A DNA stretch of 64,000 nt from Adineta steineri (taxonomy: Eukaryota; Rotifera; Eurotatoria; Adinetida; Adinetidae), in assembly GCA_905250115.1 (NCBI GenBank), contig CAJNOI010000355.1, positions 1-64,000 of the forward strand, given 5' to 3'. Under the pieces are notes generated by a model, which had not been told where the DNA came from, ran no database searches, and saw nothing but the letters and a program-made list of their open reading frames with translations. Position 1 is the first letter of the stretch. Every line of letters starts with the position of its first letter. Of the stretch, positions 11,435 to 21,033 are shown piece by piece. Made by a program: the position numbers and the translations under genes.

Positions 11435-12003
11435 TTATAAATTTTATTTCTCTGATTTATAATTAGTTAATTAATAATCTAATAGTTTATGTTGTAATTT
11501 TTTGTAAGTACATTATTAAATATGTTCGATATATCCATGTGAATTCAATGTATAGTGCATTATAATGACAAACAAAAAGAAAACTCGCAAATAAAATGTT
11601 ACAGTGCGTATAAAATCGAATTTTCATATGTATGTGAATACATTGATTTTATCAAGGTTTCTTTTGCCATGTGCTACTCTAAGGTAATGTTTATTTTTAT
11701 TGTACAGAACGAAGAAGGAAAGAGAAAAAAATTGTGATATATAAAATATCGTATACCATAGTGTGGGTGTAGTTGCGGCTTAATTTTCGAAACATCATCA
11801 GACTTATTCAATTAGTATAAAAATCGAATATAAAATATATTTAACTGAGTTTCTATCGAGAAAAAAAATACTTTTTCATCATATAAATATGTGTGTTTTG
11901 TATACGTTTGAAAATTTCGTTCTTTTAAAAACACACAATGTCGGCATGAGAGAAAAAGAAATCAATTTATTGTATTCATAACATCATCACGAGCGAAAAT
12001 AGT
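11435..12003. other. Intergenic
   Basis: Contains one unpaired TGTGGG-type arm (GTGTGGGTGT around 11761-11770). No gene is supported; the 60-codon frame at 11555 has no support. Confidence 0.5.
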
Positions 12004-12246
12004 ATGTCGTCGTTGTCTGCTAACCTTGCATCTCTATCAACAATTGAAGAACAAAAAGGATTTCTAGGCAACAAACTCTTTCCTCTTGTCTTACAAAGAG
12101 TCAAAGAACCTGATTTAACAAGTAAAGTTACTGGAGCACTACTCGAATTGGATAATGACGAAATATGTCGTTTAATGGAATCAAATGATATGCTCAATGC
12201 TCGAATTGATGAAGTAGCAACTGAAATTAAATCTTGTGAACCATAA
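12004..12246 (+). CDS. Free-standing MLLE (PABC) domain protein, 80 aa
   Basis: The whole 80-aa product is one MLLE domain, the C-terminal peptide-binding module of cytoplasmic poly(A)-binding protein and of UBR5. Recognisable elements are EEQKGFLGNKLFPLV (16-30), the signature KVTGALLELDNDEI (41-54; canonical KITGMLLEIDNSEL) and LMESNDMLNARIDEVATEI (57-75). MLLE domains bind PAM2 motifs of translation and deadenylation factors. There are no RRM domains upstream: the preceding 500 nt is AT-rich and non-coding. It begins with its own ATG and stops right after the domain, in one exon. It may be a retroposed or partial PABP copy that remained intact, or a genuine small regulator that would compete for PAM2 partners. 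Expression is unknown. Confidence 0.8.
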   Translation: MSSLSANLASLSTIEEQKGFLGNKLFPLVLQRVKEPDLTSKVTGALLELDNDEICRLMESNDMLNARIDEVATEIKSCEP

Positions 12247-12702
12247 AATATATTTGACGTAATTAATAATTACCATATAATGTCATTAGATATTTTTCTT
12301 TTGATTTTATAATAAAAATACGATTATTATTTTACCAATCATATCCTACTTTTCTAATGTCATATCGTATTTCATTTGATGTAAACTTACCTGAATAGTA
12401 TAATATTCTCAATCAAAAAAAATTTCGAGTATAAAAAATAAATAATATCTTATATTTTGTATTCACAATTTCGAAACCATCTCGTTTTAATTATTGGCTA
12501 TTATTCGTATTGTGTTTTTTTCTCAAATGTTCTCCTCAATATTACGAAAATTTCAAGAAAAAAATTGATGTTAATTCATAAAAATGAATAATGTATGCTT
12601 TTTTCAAATATTATTGAAATTTTTATTTTTGTTAATATGAAAAAAAATTAATCGTCAATTATTTATTAGTATATTGTATCATTTGAAAGGAAATCGCTGA
12701 AA
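12247..12702. other. Intergenic, convergent 3' ends
   Basis: AT-rich spacer between the MLLE gene (plus) and the Gly/Tyr-rich gene (minus). Nothing else seen. Confidence 0.5.
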
Positions 12703-12992
12703 TTATCGATAATATGAATAACCATATCCGCCACCATAACCACCAACTCCTGGTGCACCACCATATATTTGACCGTATGTTGGATTTGAATTTCCACCCA
12801 TCATATTATCTAATCGTTCCCCAAGAGGACCTATATTAAAATAAATCATAATAAGAATTTTTTTATAATAGAATAAAGGAATTGTTAATATTTACTGTTT
12901 AATCCACCAGGAATATTTTGTTGAATCCACATATCAGATCTTAATTCTGCATTCATATTCATATTATTACCATAACCATAACCACCGTACAT
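12703..12992 (-). CDS. Gly/Tyr-rich small protein, 74 aa
   Basis: Two exons, 12992-12896 and 12830-12703, with a 65-nt GT-AG intron. The phase closes to 74 aa. The N-terminus MYGGYGYGNNMNMN and the C-terminus (GGAPGVGGYGGGYGYSYYR) are low-complexity Gly/Tyr/Asn. The centre (SDMWIQQNIPGGLNSPLGERLDN, about 19-41, cited in part) is more complex and carries a possible short helix. No signal peptide is seen. It resembles small GYG-type proteins of many animals in composition only; no function can be assigned. The conserved intron position inside a short frame and the balanced ends argue for a real gene. Confidence 0.6.
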
Positions 12993-13795
12993 GTTGAATT
13001 ATTGATAGATAAGTAAGTTTATTGCGTTTTGATTAATGAATAAAAAACGTATTTTGCTGTCTCTATATATATACGAATCTTTGATATTCGGACGTAAGCA
13101 GAAAAGAAAAAAAAATTATTCAATCTTGATCAAAAAAATAAGATTCAACCTACACACATACCTATAATTTTTTATCTTGATTCGTGTTAATTACGCAGTA
13201 TTATTTTAGTTATAAGCTCAACTCATATTCGTATCATCATAGTTATTATACATCAGGTAAATGAGTAATATCAAAACGAATCTTTTTTCTAATTCATATG
13301 AATAAATATGTATAATAATCTAACAAAATCATGCGTATCATTGACGTCATAACATAAAATATTGCTCATCTAGTTTTCGTTAACAGAATACAAAATATAC
13401 TTTATTACCTTTCATTCACATGCTTTCTTAGTATTCAAAATCATTTGATTTTGCATTGAATATGATTTAAAAACGAATACATCATCATAATTGCTCGTTT
13501 GTATTCAAATGAAATTTTTCATTATTTATTACATTAGAAAAAACTAATTCTACAAAGATGCTTTTAATGTCGAAGGTTATGCTACTATCATGAGACAATA
13601 AACTAGTTATAAATGAAAGTATAAGTAAATGACATCAAAAATTTATTCTTGTTATAAACTGGTAATTCGAATTATAAAGGATGAGTACTCTTTTATATCA
13701 TAGATCAATTTTATTTAGCGAATTTCTATTAATATTCACTTTTTTTTACGACTAATCTACATTGTAAAGAAAGTTTTATTAGAATAAGATTATTT
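12993..13795. other. Intergenic
   Basis: AT-rich. It presumably holds the promoter of the Gly/Tyr-rich gene and the 3' flank of the kelch gene. Nothing specific was recognised. Confidence 0.5.
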
Positions 13796-14784
13796 TTAAT
13801 TTATATATAATACTTCTGTACTATTTATATTATCACGTCCACCAGTAACTAACACATTTCCTTCTATTAATACGGATGCTGTATGATAATATCGCTTATC
13901 ATTCATGAAATTAGTTATTGTCCATTGTCTTGTTGTTGGATTATAGAACTCAGCACTATTTAATTGACCACTACTATTATATCCACCGGTAACTAAAATT
14001 GTTCCATTTCTTAGTATAGATACTGTGTGAGTCATACGTGCATAATTCATATTTCCAGTTATTGTCCAAGTTCCTGTTAATGGATCATACAACTCAGCAC
14101 TATTTAGATAGTTATTATTAAAACCACCTGTAATTAATACTTGTCCATCTATTAATATAGATGCTTTATGGTAATAACGTGCATTATTCATATTATTGAT
14201 AATTGTCCATGTTTGAGTTAATGGATCATATAGTTCGGACATGCTTAAAGCAATATTGTTAACATATCCACCAGTAACTAATACTTTTCCATTCATTAAC
14301 ATCGATGCTGAATGATAATATCGTCGAATATTCATACTACCAGTAATTGTCCATGTTTGTGTTGATGGATCATATAATTCAGAACTATTTAAAATATTAC
14401 CATTACTATATCCTCCAGTAACTAATACTTTTCCATTAGGTAATACAGTTGCTGTATGTTCAAATCGTCCAATATTCATATTTCCAGCGATTGTCCATAT
14501 TCCTGTTGATGGATCGTATAATTCAGTACTCATTAAAGTATTACCATTAGTTCCACCAGTAACTAATACTTGCCCATTAGGCAATACAGTTGCTGTATGA
14601 TAATATCGTCTACTATTCATATTATTAGTAGTTGTCCACATTCTTGTTGATGGATCATATAATTCAACATTATTTAGAACACCTATATTACTGGTTCCAC
14701 CAGCAACTAACACTTTTCCGTTTGTCAATACTGTTGCTGTGTGTGCCCATCGTGCATTTTTCATACTATCAGTAGTTGTCCATC
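13796..14784 (-). CDS. Kelch-repeat protein, last exon (5' end unresolved)
   Basis: The visible exon starts after an acceptor (TTTTCTCTAG, 14785-14794 on the plus strand) and encodes about 329 residues to the stop. It holds seven kelch repeats of about 48 residues with the regular pattern W-T-x-T-x-x-M-N-x-x-R-x-x-H-T-A-x-V-L-x-N-G-x-V-L-V-T-G-G and an ELYDPST turn. The blades form a beta-propeller protein-interaction surface. An internal ATG at 14764 could serve as a start but would cut the first repeat, so an upstream exon between 14785 and about 15,600 is expected. I could not place it. No membrane segment is in this part. Related bdelloid proteins are often secreted or surface-attached (from memory). 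Confidence 0.8.
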
Positions 14785-15692
14785 CTAGAGAAAATATGAA
14801 ACATGTTCAATTATAGTCTAAATGCATCACTTGTACCGTAATAGGATCAAATATTAGTCAAACGCTCTAGAGACTATCTTATAGGTACGTATTGATATTC
14901 ATAGATATTTTAGAGCATAATCTTCTAGTTTTATTCTGTAATATAAAATGATATATTAGTATCTTCTATTTAAAACAAATAATCAAATATGTTTCTAATT
15001 CTATTTATACAATATAAAACATTCAGATGGAAGTAAATCGAACACAGTATCTGTAATAACAAAAAAATTCTTTTTACCTGAAATGTTGGAAATACAGCAT
15101 CTATATTCAAATAATAAATAGTTTACTACATGTATCAGTCACGATTCAAAAAGAAAGATTCACTCACATTATACGAACAATCGTTACTAAAAAAATTTGT
15201 TTCATTTTACCAATATACGTTATACAATCCAATGATTTATGTCTTTCAGTTAATTTATGAACTTAACATTATTTAACTAAGATCAATGTAATTCTAAACT
15301 GATATTTATTTTAGTTTTATTTGAAATAATACGCTATAAATATAAATCAATGATATTTTAATCTATCAGATTAAGACCTGTGTTGATTGATAGCTTAATT
15401 ATATTGATGGAAGTTTTTAGATTTTCAAAATGTTGAACTCATGACAAACGATTGGCATTGTATGAAAAAAAAACTATAGAATTAAACTTGTTCACCTAAA
15501 TATTTTATATTCATCACAAGTGCTATTTGATTCAATAGAGTTCTATGACATTATTTAAATATATTCTTTGTTGTTTCTTGATTGTAGACAAAGTACTGAA
15601 ATGGTTGATTATATCATTCAGAATAAAAAATTTACAGATAAAAATCTTTATTAATTTTTAAAAAAAAATATATTTTCAGAGATTGTATTATT
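14785..15692. other. Unresolved 5' region of kelch gene
   Basis: Probably contains the first exon(s) of the kelch gene. Candidate splice signals exist (for example ATTACAG and TTTCAG|GTAAAAAG on the minus strand), but no convincing exon was found. The right part is the 3' flank of the MFS gene. Confidence 0.4.
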
Positions 15693-17076
15693 TTACAAAA
15701 CTGAAGCATCTGAAAACGTTCTAGTATCAACTCGATGTTCAGCTTCAAGTCTTAAATAAGGCCCATTATAAATCAATAATACTAAAGTACTAATAACAGA
15801 ACAACAAAGAATAAATATAGATGTTGGTGTAATAATAATCATAGAATTTGAAATAGGTTTTGATTTAATAAGTTCACCAAGAACAAAAATAAATATACCA
15901 CCAAGAACATTTCCAACACACATTAAAAACCCAGTTGACCATTCTGCGCGAATTGGATACGTACATTCTACAGCACATTCAAATGCAACAGGTAATAATG
16001 GTAATAAAAAGAAACCCATCAAACCAATTGAAACAGCTAATGGATAGAATTGATTCGGTTGAAGTATTAAAATAAAATAAATACATGATCCACAAGCACC
16101 AATTGATAAAAGTTTTAATATAAGTCGATATGCATGTGTTCGATCCATAATAATACCTGCTAAGAATGCATTGAGAAGACCAGCAATAATAATTATTGCA
16201 CCAAATATTCCAGCATCAGTACTCGAATAACCTGTTGGTTGAATTATTTGATAGAGCAATGCTGTTATTGCATTAAAAAGTGCTAAACCAAGAGAAAAAC
16301 TAAATAGAAGTATTAGATAATGCCGATTTTTTAATAGATCAATAAGATCTTTTTTAATATTAATTGGTAAACGATGTTCTTCTGATGGTGATGGTGGTGT
16401 AGGTGGTTCGGATCGAAATAGAAATAGAACTAATAATGTTGTTAATAATGTAAAACCAGCTTCAACAATTAGAAGAATAAAAAATGAGGTTGATGAAGAT
16501 CCATCAGTAACAATTAATGATGGAACAAGAGAACCAATAGCTAAACCTATATAATTTATATTTTATTAATACTTTTTTTTTGTCTTAGATTTATTTCGAA
16601 GTTTTACCTAATGGATTAGCCATTGAACCAATAGCTGTAGCAACATCACGTTGTTTAGGCGCAAACCAGCGTGCTGCAAATAATGCTGTTATATTCATAA
16701 ATAAAGCTGTTGAAATTGCTGGAAATAATTGACCAATAATCAAAGCTGCATATCCATTTAATGGTGAAATTAAAGAAAATAAACGAATAAATGCACCGAG
16801 ATTTAATATACTTCCAACTATTATTCCTGTTCGTAATGAAAATTTTTGATTTAACCATATTGATAAAATTGTACCAACAGGATAAAGAAATAGAAATATA
16901 ATAGCTAAAACATTTACTTGTATTGTTGATAAACCATAAAATTCTGATGTTTCGGATTGAATTGGTGAAAACGTCATACTATGTAAGGCATTTGAAAATG
17001 TTGCTAAAACATAGATTATCAATTGAATCCATCGAGATGGATATACACGATAATTTGTTGTATCTGTTTCACCCAT
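15693..17076 (-). CDS. MFS transporter, SLC49-like
   Basis: Two exons, 17076-16608 and 16546-15693, with a 61-nt intron and phase-consistent 440 aa. About 12 membrane segments lie in two halves separated by a hydrophilic loop (PPTPPSPSEEHRLP, near residue 205). Landmarks of the FLVCR/DIRC2/MFSD7 (SLC49) group are the start YPSRWIQLIIYVLATFSNA, the helix FLFLYPVGTILSIWL, GQLFPAISTALFMN, ARWFAPKQRDVATAIGSMAN and PLGLAIGSLVPSLI. Family members move haem, choline or related solutes; the substrate here is unknown. The assignment rests on motif recall, so another MFS subfamily is possible. The lack of a signal peptide and the short tails are normal for the family. Confidence 0.75.
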
Positions 17077-17695
17077 TTTTTTTGTCTTTGAATCACTTGA
17101 AGTAAAAAGTATGTAAACGCGTTTTTTTTTCTTGTTCTTTCTATTCTTTAGTTGTATGAAAAATTTTGTGGGCGATTTATTATTAGATGTGTGTAGTAAA
17201 GAATGTATGATGACGGTAGTTTAACCGAGTCATGCATAGCAGGAGAAGGTAAATAGAAATAAAGAAAAGAAAGTGAACCAATAAAAATATACTCCAAACT
17301 TAACCAAATAAACTCCAGTTTTTTAAAGTAATTCTTCTCTCGAGAAAATACTTTATAATTTCAAAGAATCTCTGCTGTAGACATTAAAATATTTTTACCA
17401 TAGAATCACGTATTAAATTATAATATAATATAAACAAGTGAATGTAAAATAATCTTAAATTATAATTTGATACGAAACCATCTAAATCTTATAATCCTAT
17501 TTCTTTCGTGATCAGAAAAATAAACATCTGAAAAAAGATGTCACTAATTTGAGATAAACTTTCCAAATCTATTAATCTTCTGTATAAAATAGAAATGAGT
17601 ATGAGACATCATACAATATTTTCTTTTATTAAAATCTATACCCACAAAAATGCAGGCGTGTGACGCCCCTACATTTCGATAATAAGAAAAATATC
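17077..17695. other. Intergenic
   Basis: Promoter side of the MFS gene and 3' flank of the sulfotransferase gene (both minus). AT-rich; no element recognised. Confidence 0.5.
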
Positions 17696-18787
17696 TCAAT
17701 GTAAATTTATTTTAGAATTCTGTAATATTTTCAATCGTAAACGATAAAGTAAAAAAATACATCCAATAAAATAAAATAAAATAAATAAAACTATAAATGA
17801 TGCTTGAAAATAACTATCAAATGTAATAAAATTCAAATGTCGAATATCAATCTTAGCAAAATTATATAATTTCATATCATAAAATGTTAATTGTTTTAGA
17901 ATATTTTGTACTTCTAAATTATATCTAATTCGAGCATTATATTTCAATACTTTCATACGAAAAAATCCAAGCCAACTTGCAATATTAAATAAGAAATCTA
18001 ACATCGAATGATTTCGATTTAAATTTGAGAATATTTTTGAATTTAATTCATTATAATCATACATTAAATTTTCATAAAAAGCAATATAATTAAATAATTT
18101 TAAATGACTTTTTGCTAAATCATAAATTATATCGGTATTATTTTGTTGTTCAATAAAATGCTGTCTTTCACTCATTAATAAATGATAACCAAGTTGCCAA
18201 GTCATACTATTATTTATAAATGATTGTATTATCGGATCATTTGATGTTAAAAATTGTTTTAATGTTAAAAACGGACGTCGAAATAAAAACCCATGTTTAG
18301 AGTAATCATATAAAGATAAAATTCGTTCAATTGGATTACGAAATATTGTTATAAATATATTTGATTTTTCATCGAAAATTTTATATTTAGCTAAATCATT
18401 ATACGAATAAAATCCTTTGATAATATAATAGGATTGAAATTTTTTATATCGTTCATTATTCAATAATAAACAATCCTGAAATTGTTCACAATGATAAGTA
18501 CTTTTATCATAGATTAATCCTGTTTGTCCTATCATATGTGTTCGTAATGAATCACTTGCTGTACGTGGAATATGAATAAAATATATTTTTGATTTATTTA
18601 AATTTTTTTTTATTGTATCATTATATATAATTTTTGTTGATAAATCTTGAATAAAATTATGTAGACGTGGATTTTTTATATATTTTTCAATTTTGTCAAA
18701 TGAAACATCCATATATATTGATATCAAAATGAACAAGACAATGAATATCGATAGAATAGTATATCTTAATTTATATTTTCGTAACAT
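17696..18787 (-). CDS. Golgi-type carbohydrate sulfotransferase-like protein
   Basis: A 363-aa single-exon gene. It is type II: a short basic N-terminus and a membrane anchor at about 10-26, then a luminal domain. The PAPS-binding motifs are present: 5'-phosphosulfate loop IHIPRTASDSLR (71-82; the usual HIPKTGGTS form) and the 3'-phosphate motif IFRNPIERILSLYDY (148-162). This fits the family of heparan-sulfate 2-O/6-O and galactose sulfotransferases, which transfer sulfate from PAPS to glycans in the Golgi. The exact acceptor is not predictable. A second strongly hydrophobic segment at about 328-348 followed by a basic tail is unusual, because these enzymes normally have only the N-terminal anchor. 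The Gly-Gly of the canonical 5' loop is replaced by Ala-Ser, so activity is not assured. Confidence 0.75.
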   Translation of the reverse strand: MLRKYKLRYTILSIFIVLFILISIYMDVSFDKIEKYIKNPRLHNFIQDLSTKIIYNDTIKKNLNKSKIYFIHIPRTASDSLRTHMIGQTGLIYDKSTYHCEQFQDCLLLNNERYKKFQSYYIIKGFYSYNDLAKYKIFDEKSNIFITIFRNPIERILSLYDYSKHGFLFRRPFLTLKQFLTSNDPIIQSFINNSMTWQLGYHLLMSERQHFIEQQNNTDIIYDLAKSHLKLFNYIAFYENLMYDYNELNSKIFSNLNRNHSMLDFLFNIASWLGFFRMKVLKYNARIRYNLEVQNILKQLTFYDMKLYNFAKIDIRHLNFITFDSYFQASFIVLFILFYFIGCIFLLYRLRLKILQNSKINLH

Positions 18788-19391
18788 TATTTAGCGTGTC
18801 GGTTCATCTGAAAATATAAACTACAAAGAGAAAAAGAAACATTTTTCTAAAGGAAGGTATGAGTGTCACAAGCTGCATTCTTTTACGTAGTGATGGGTCA
18901 ACCCGTCTTTTTTAAAAACTTAAAATTACGAAATCTTACAAAAAAGCTTACGAAGTTATGAGAAGTTTGCGAAAGTGTATCACTGACGCGACCGTTCAGT
19001 TTCGTTAACTTCGCATTTTCTTTCGTAAGATTTCGTTCCAAAACTACTTTTATGTCTCTTTATTTCTCAACTAAATAATTTAGGATCATCTAATCTGAGC
19101 ATTACATGTAACAGTCGTTTCGAAGTAAGAAAATATGTATTATTATTCTTGGCGTCACAAAATTATCCGTTTTATTTTGTCAACAGATTCCATGTGATGA
19201 AATGAAAAAAAATTCTTATTGTTCTTTCATAGCGACACACAACATAAATTGTATTGAGCGAGTTATTGTATGACGTAAATAAGTGACAACATTTGTGAAA
19301 TTTTGTTTTTACACTGAAGTGTTAGTAGTCAGATTTTTTTTCGTTCTTGAATAGTTTTTCTTAAGTATTATATGCACATCCTCAGATTGAT
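18788..19391. other. Intergenic with palindromic repeat
   Basis: About 600 nt. It contains an inverted repeat: ACGAAATCTTAC (18928-18939) and GTAAGATTTCGT (19025-19036), with inner pairs CTTACGAAGTTATG/CGTTAACTTCGC. The motif style is like the element at 10185-10308. No gene seen. Confidence 0.5.
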
Positions 19392-19851
19392 TTATTTACG
19401 TTTAAAATACTTATATGTTGCACATAACAATGCGAAAGCTGCAGAAAGTTTAATAATGGTTCTAATGTCAGTTAGATTAGAAAGGATCTGTGCAATTTCT
19501 CTCAAAATTTCAGTTTGATCTCGTGAATGTTGCAGAATTTCTTGCACTTGTTCTTGAATATGATTGTTGGCAGGCAATGATAAAGTATTAGTAAATATTC
19601 TTTGACGTAGGTACTCGAGAAATTGGACAAATTCTTCTCCTGTCATCTGTTGCGCATCATGATAAGTCTGATTGATTGATTCTCTAAATTCACGTATAAC
19701 AGTTCGAAGAGCATCATGCTGAGTTGAATTATTCGAAGGTCTTATCACAGTTGAGCTTTGATTGTTGTTATCTTTTGAAAAAAATATAAAGAGAGTGACT
19801 CTAATGATTATAAGGATTATTAAAATAAAAATTTAACGTACTAGATGTCAT
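19392..19851 (-). CDS. Small tail-anchored helical protein, overlaps TIR gene stop
   Basis: Two exons, 19851-19842 (10 nt: ATG ACA TCT A) and 19771-19392, with a 70-nt GT-AG intron. The phase closes to 129 aa. The ATG overlaps the TGA stop of the upstream TIR gene (ATGA). The protein has an Asn/Ser-rich start, a long helical middle (about 20-105, with heptad-like Leu/Ile spacing, for example QVQEILQHSRDQTEILREI) and a single hydrophobic segment near residues 108-124, followed by YKYFKRK. That is the layout of a tail-anchored protein. No family was recognised. Either it is expressed from the TIR transcript (reinitiation or trans-splicing), or the 19771-19392 exon is an alternative last exon of the TIR gene. 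Without the first tiny exon the frame has no ATG near its start. Confidence 0.55.
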
Positions 19852-21033
19852 TTGTAATCGATTTCCTTTATTTCCTTTATTTCCTCAATTAATTGTTCGA
19901 AAGCTGTATCAAAATGATCTGCCGAAGAAAAATCAATATACAATCGATCACGAATTAATATACCAAGCCATCCATCAGGTACATATGATGTTTCCAAGAG
20001 ACATGGAATAAAATCAATTTGTCTTTTATCAGTATACAAAGCCTCTATAATATATATGATTATTAATGAAAAATGTAAAAACGTACCTGAAAATATTACC
20101 TTTTTCGCAGAAATCACTATTCGAATATCGACTGTTTATGCAGAAAAGAACAATGTAAGAATTTTCGATTGCTTCAGCTATTCTCTGATGTAGTGCACCG
20201 CGCAGATTATTCGTATCCATCCATACTTGATAGCCTCGATTCTGTCAGAAAAAAGATCAGATTATTTATATAGACAAATTCATTATATACAAACTCTTAA
20301 TTGAGTACAAATTCTTCGGCAAATGTCAGATGTTTCATCGTGAGAATAACTTATCATAATGTGTCGGTGTCCTGAACGAAAAGTCAACCTTGGAGCTTGT
20401 AATTCATCTTTAATACGACAATGAAAAAATTTGTATTACATAAACTTTCCGTTATTCTATCTTATATACCTGTTGGTGTGGCAGCTTGTGACACAGCGTC
20501 ATGCTCATCATTCGTTGGAGATTCAGTGCCATTATTCTCATTAGGTGTATTACTTTCGTTGAAGATCGAACCTAAACGATTTGTAAGCATCTGCACTTCT
20601 TCATTTACAGCTGTCGCTAAATAAATAAAAATAATACACATAATATTTTGAAAGTCATTTAGCCTCACTTGCTCCTCGCATAATTGGCGTAGACGATATA
20701 GGAGTGTCGTCTGTAGTTGTTCGTCTTGTATTATTAATAGTATCGTTTGTCAATATCAGATTGTTGAAATCGATGTCAAGTCCTTCTGCAAGAATAGATA
20801 TCAGTATTTCATGAAAATATATTATGTATTATCACTCACGAATACTGGAGCCTGAAGACTGCGACATATTTTCCGTATTATCGAGTATAATTTCCTAGAA
20901 ATTAACATTTTTGTTTTCTACTCAAAATTTTTCACATAAAGAATATGAATAAGTTTACTTGTATTTCATTAACTATCATAGCACCAAGTGATGTTCTTGT
21001 TGTCATGTCTTCATTATCATTTGATGACGCCAT
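19848..21033 (-). CDS. TIR-domain protein, seven exons
   Basis: Exons: 21033-20959, 20894-20840, 20785-20669, 20616-20470, 20407-20295, 20241-20100, 20044-19848. The introns are 50-65 nt, phases are consistent, 281 aa. Residues 1-140 are polar and disordered (many S, T, N, E). Residues about 147-275 are a TIR domain: HIMISYSH strand A, QLRNRGYQVWMD box, a NSYIVLFCINSRYSNS strand, then FCEKEALYTD, and a C-terminal PDGWLGILIRDRLYIDFS. Glu217 in CEKEAL aligns by eye with the catalytic Glu of NAD+-cleaving TIRs such as SARM1. That gives the potential for NADase activity, unproven. Its codon is split by the intron between exons 6 and 7. No LRR, SAM or transmembrane segment is in this protein. The downstream gene begins at the overlapping ATGA. 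Confidence 0.8.

Noticed and set aside
19848..19850. Stop-codon readthrough joining the TIR domain to the tail-anchored frame
   Set aside because: The downstream exon is not in the TIR frame, and a splice from a new ATG explains the phases exactly. The context after TGA (CATCTA) is not a known readthrough signal.
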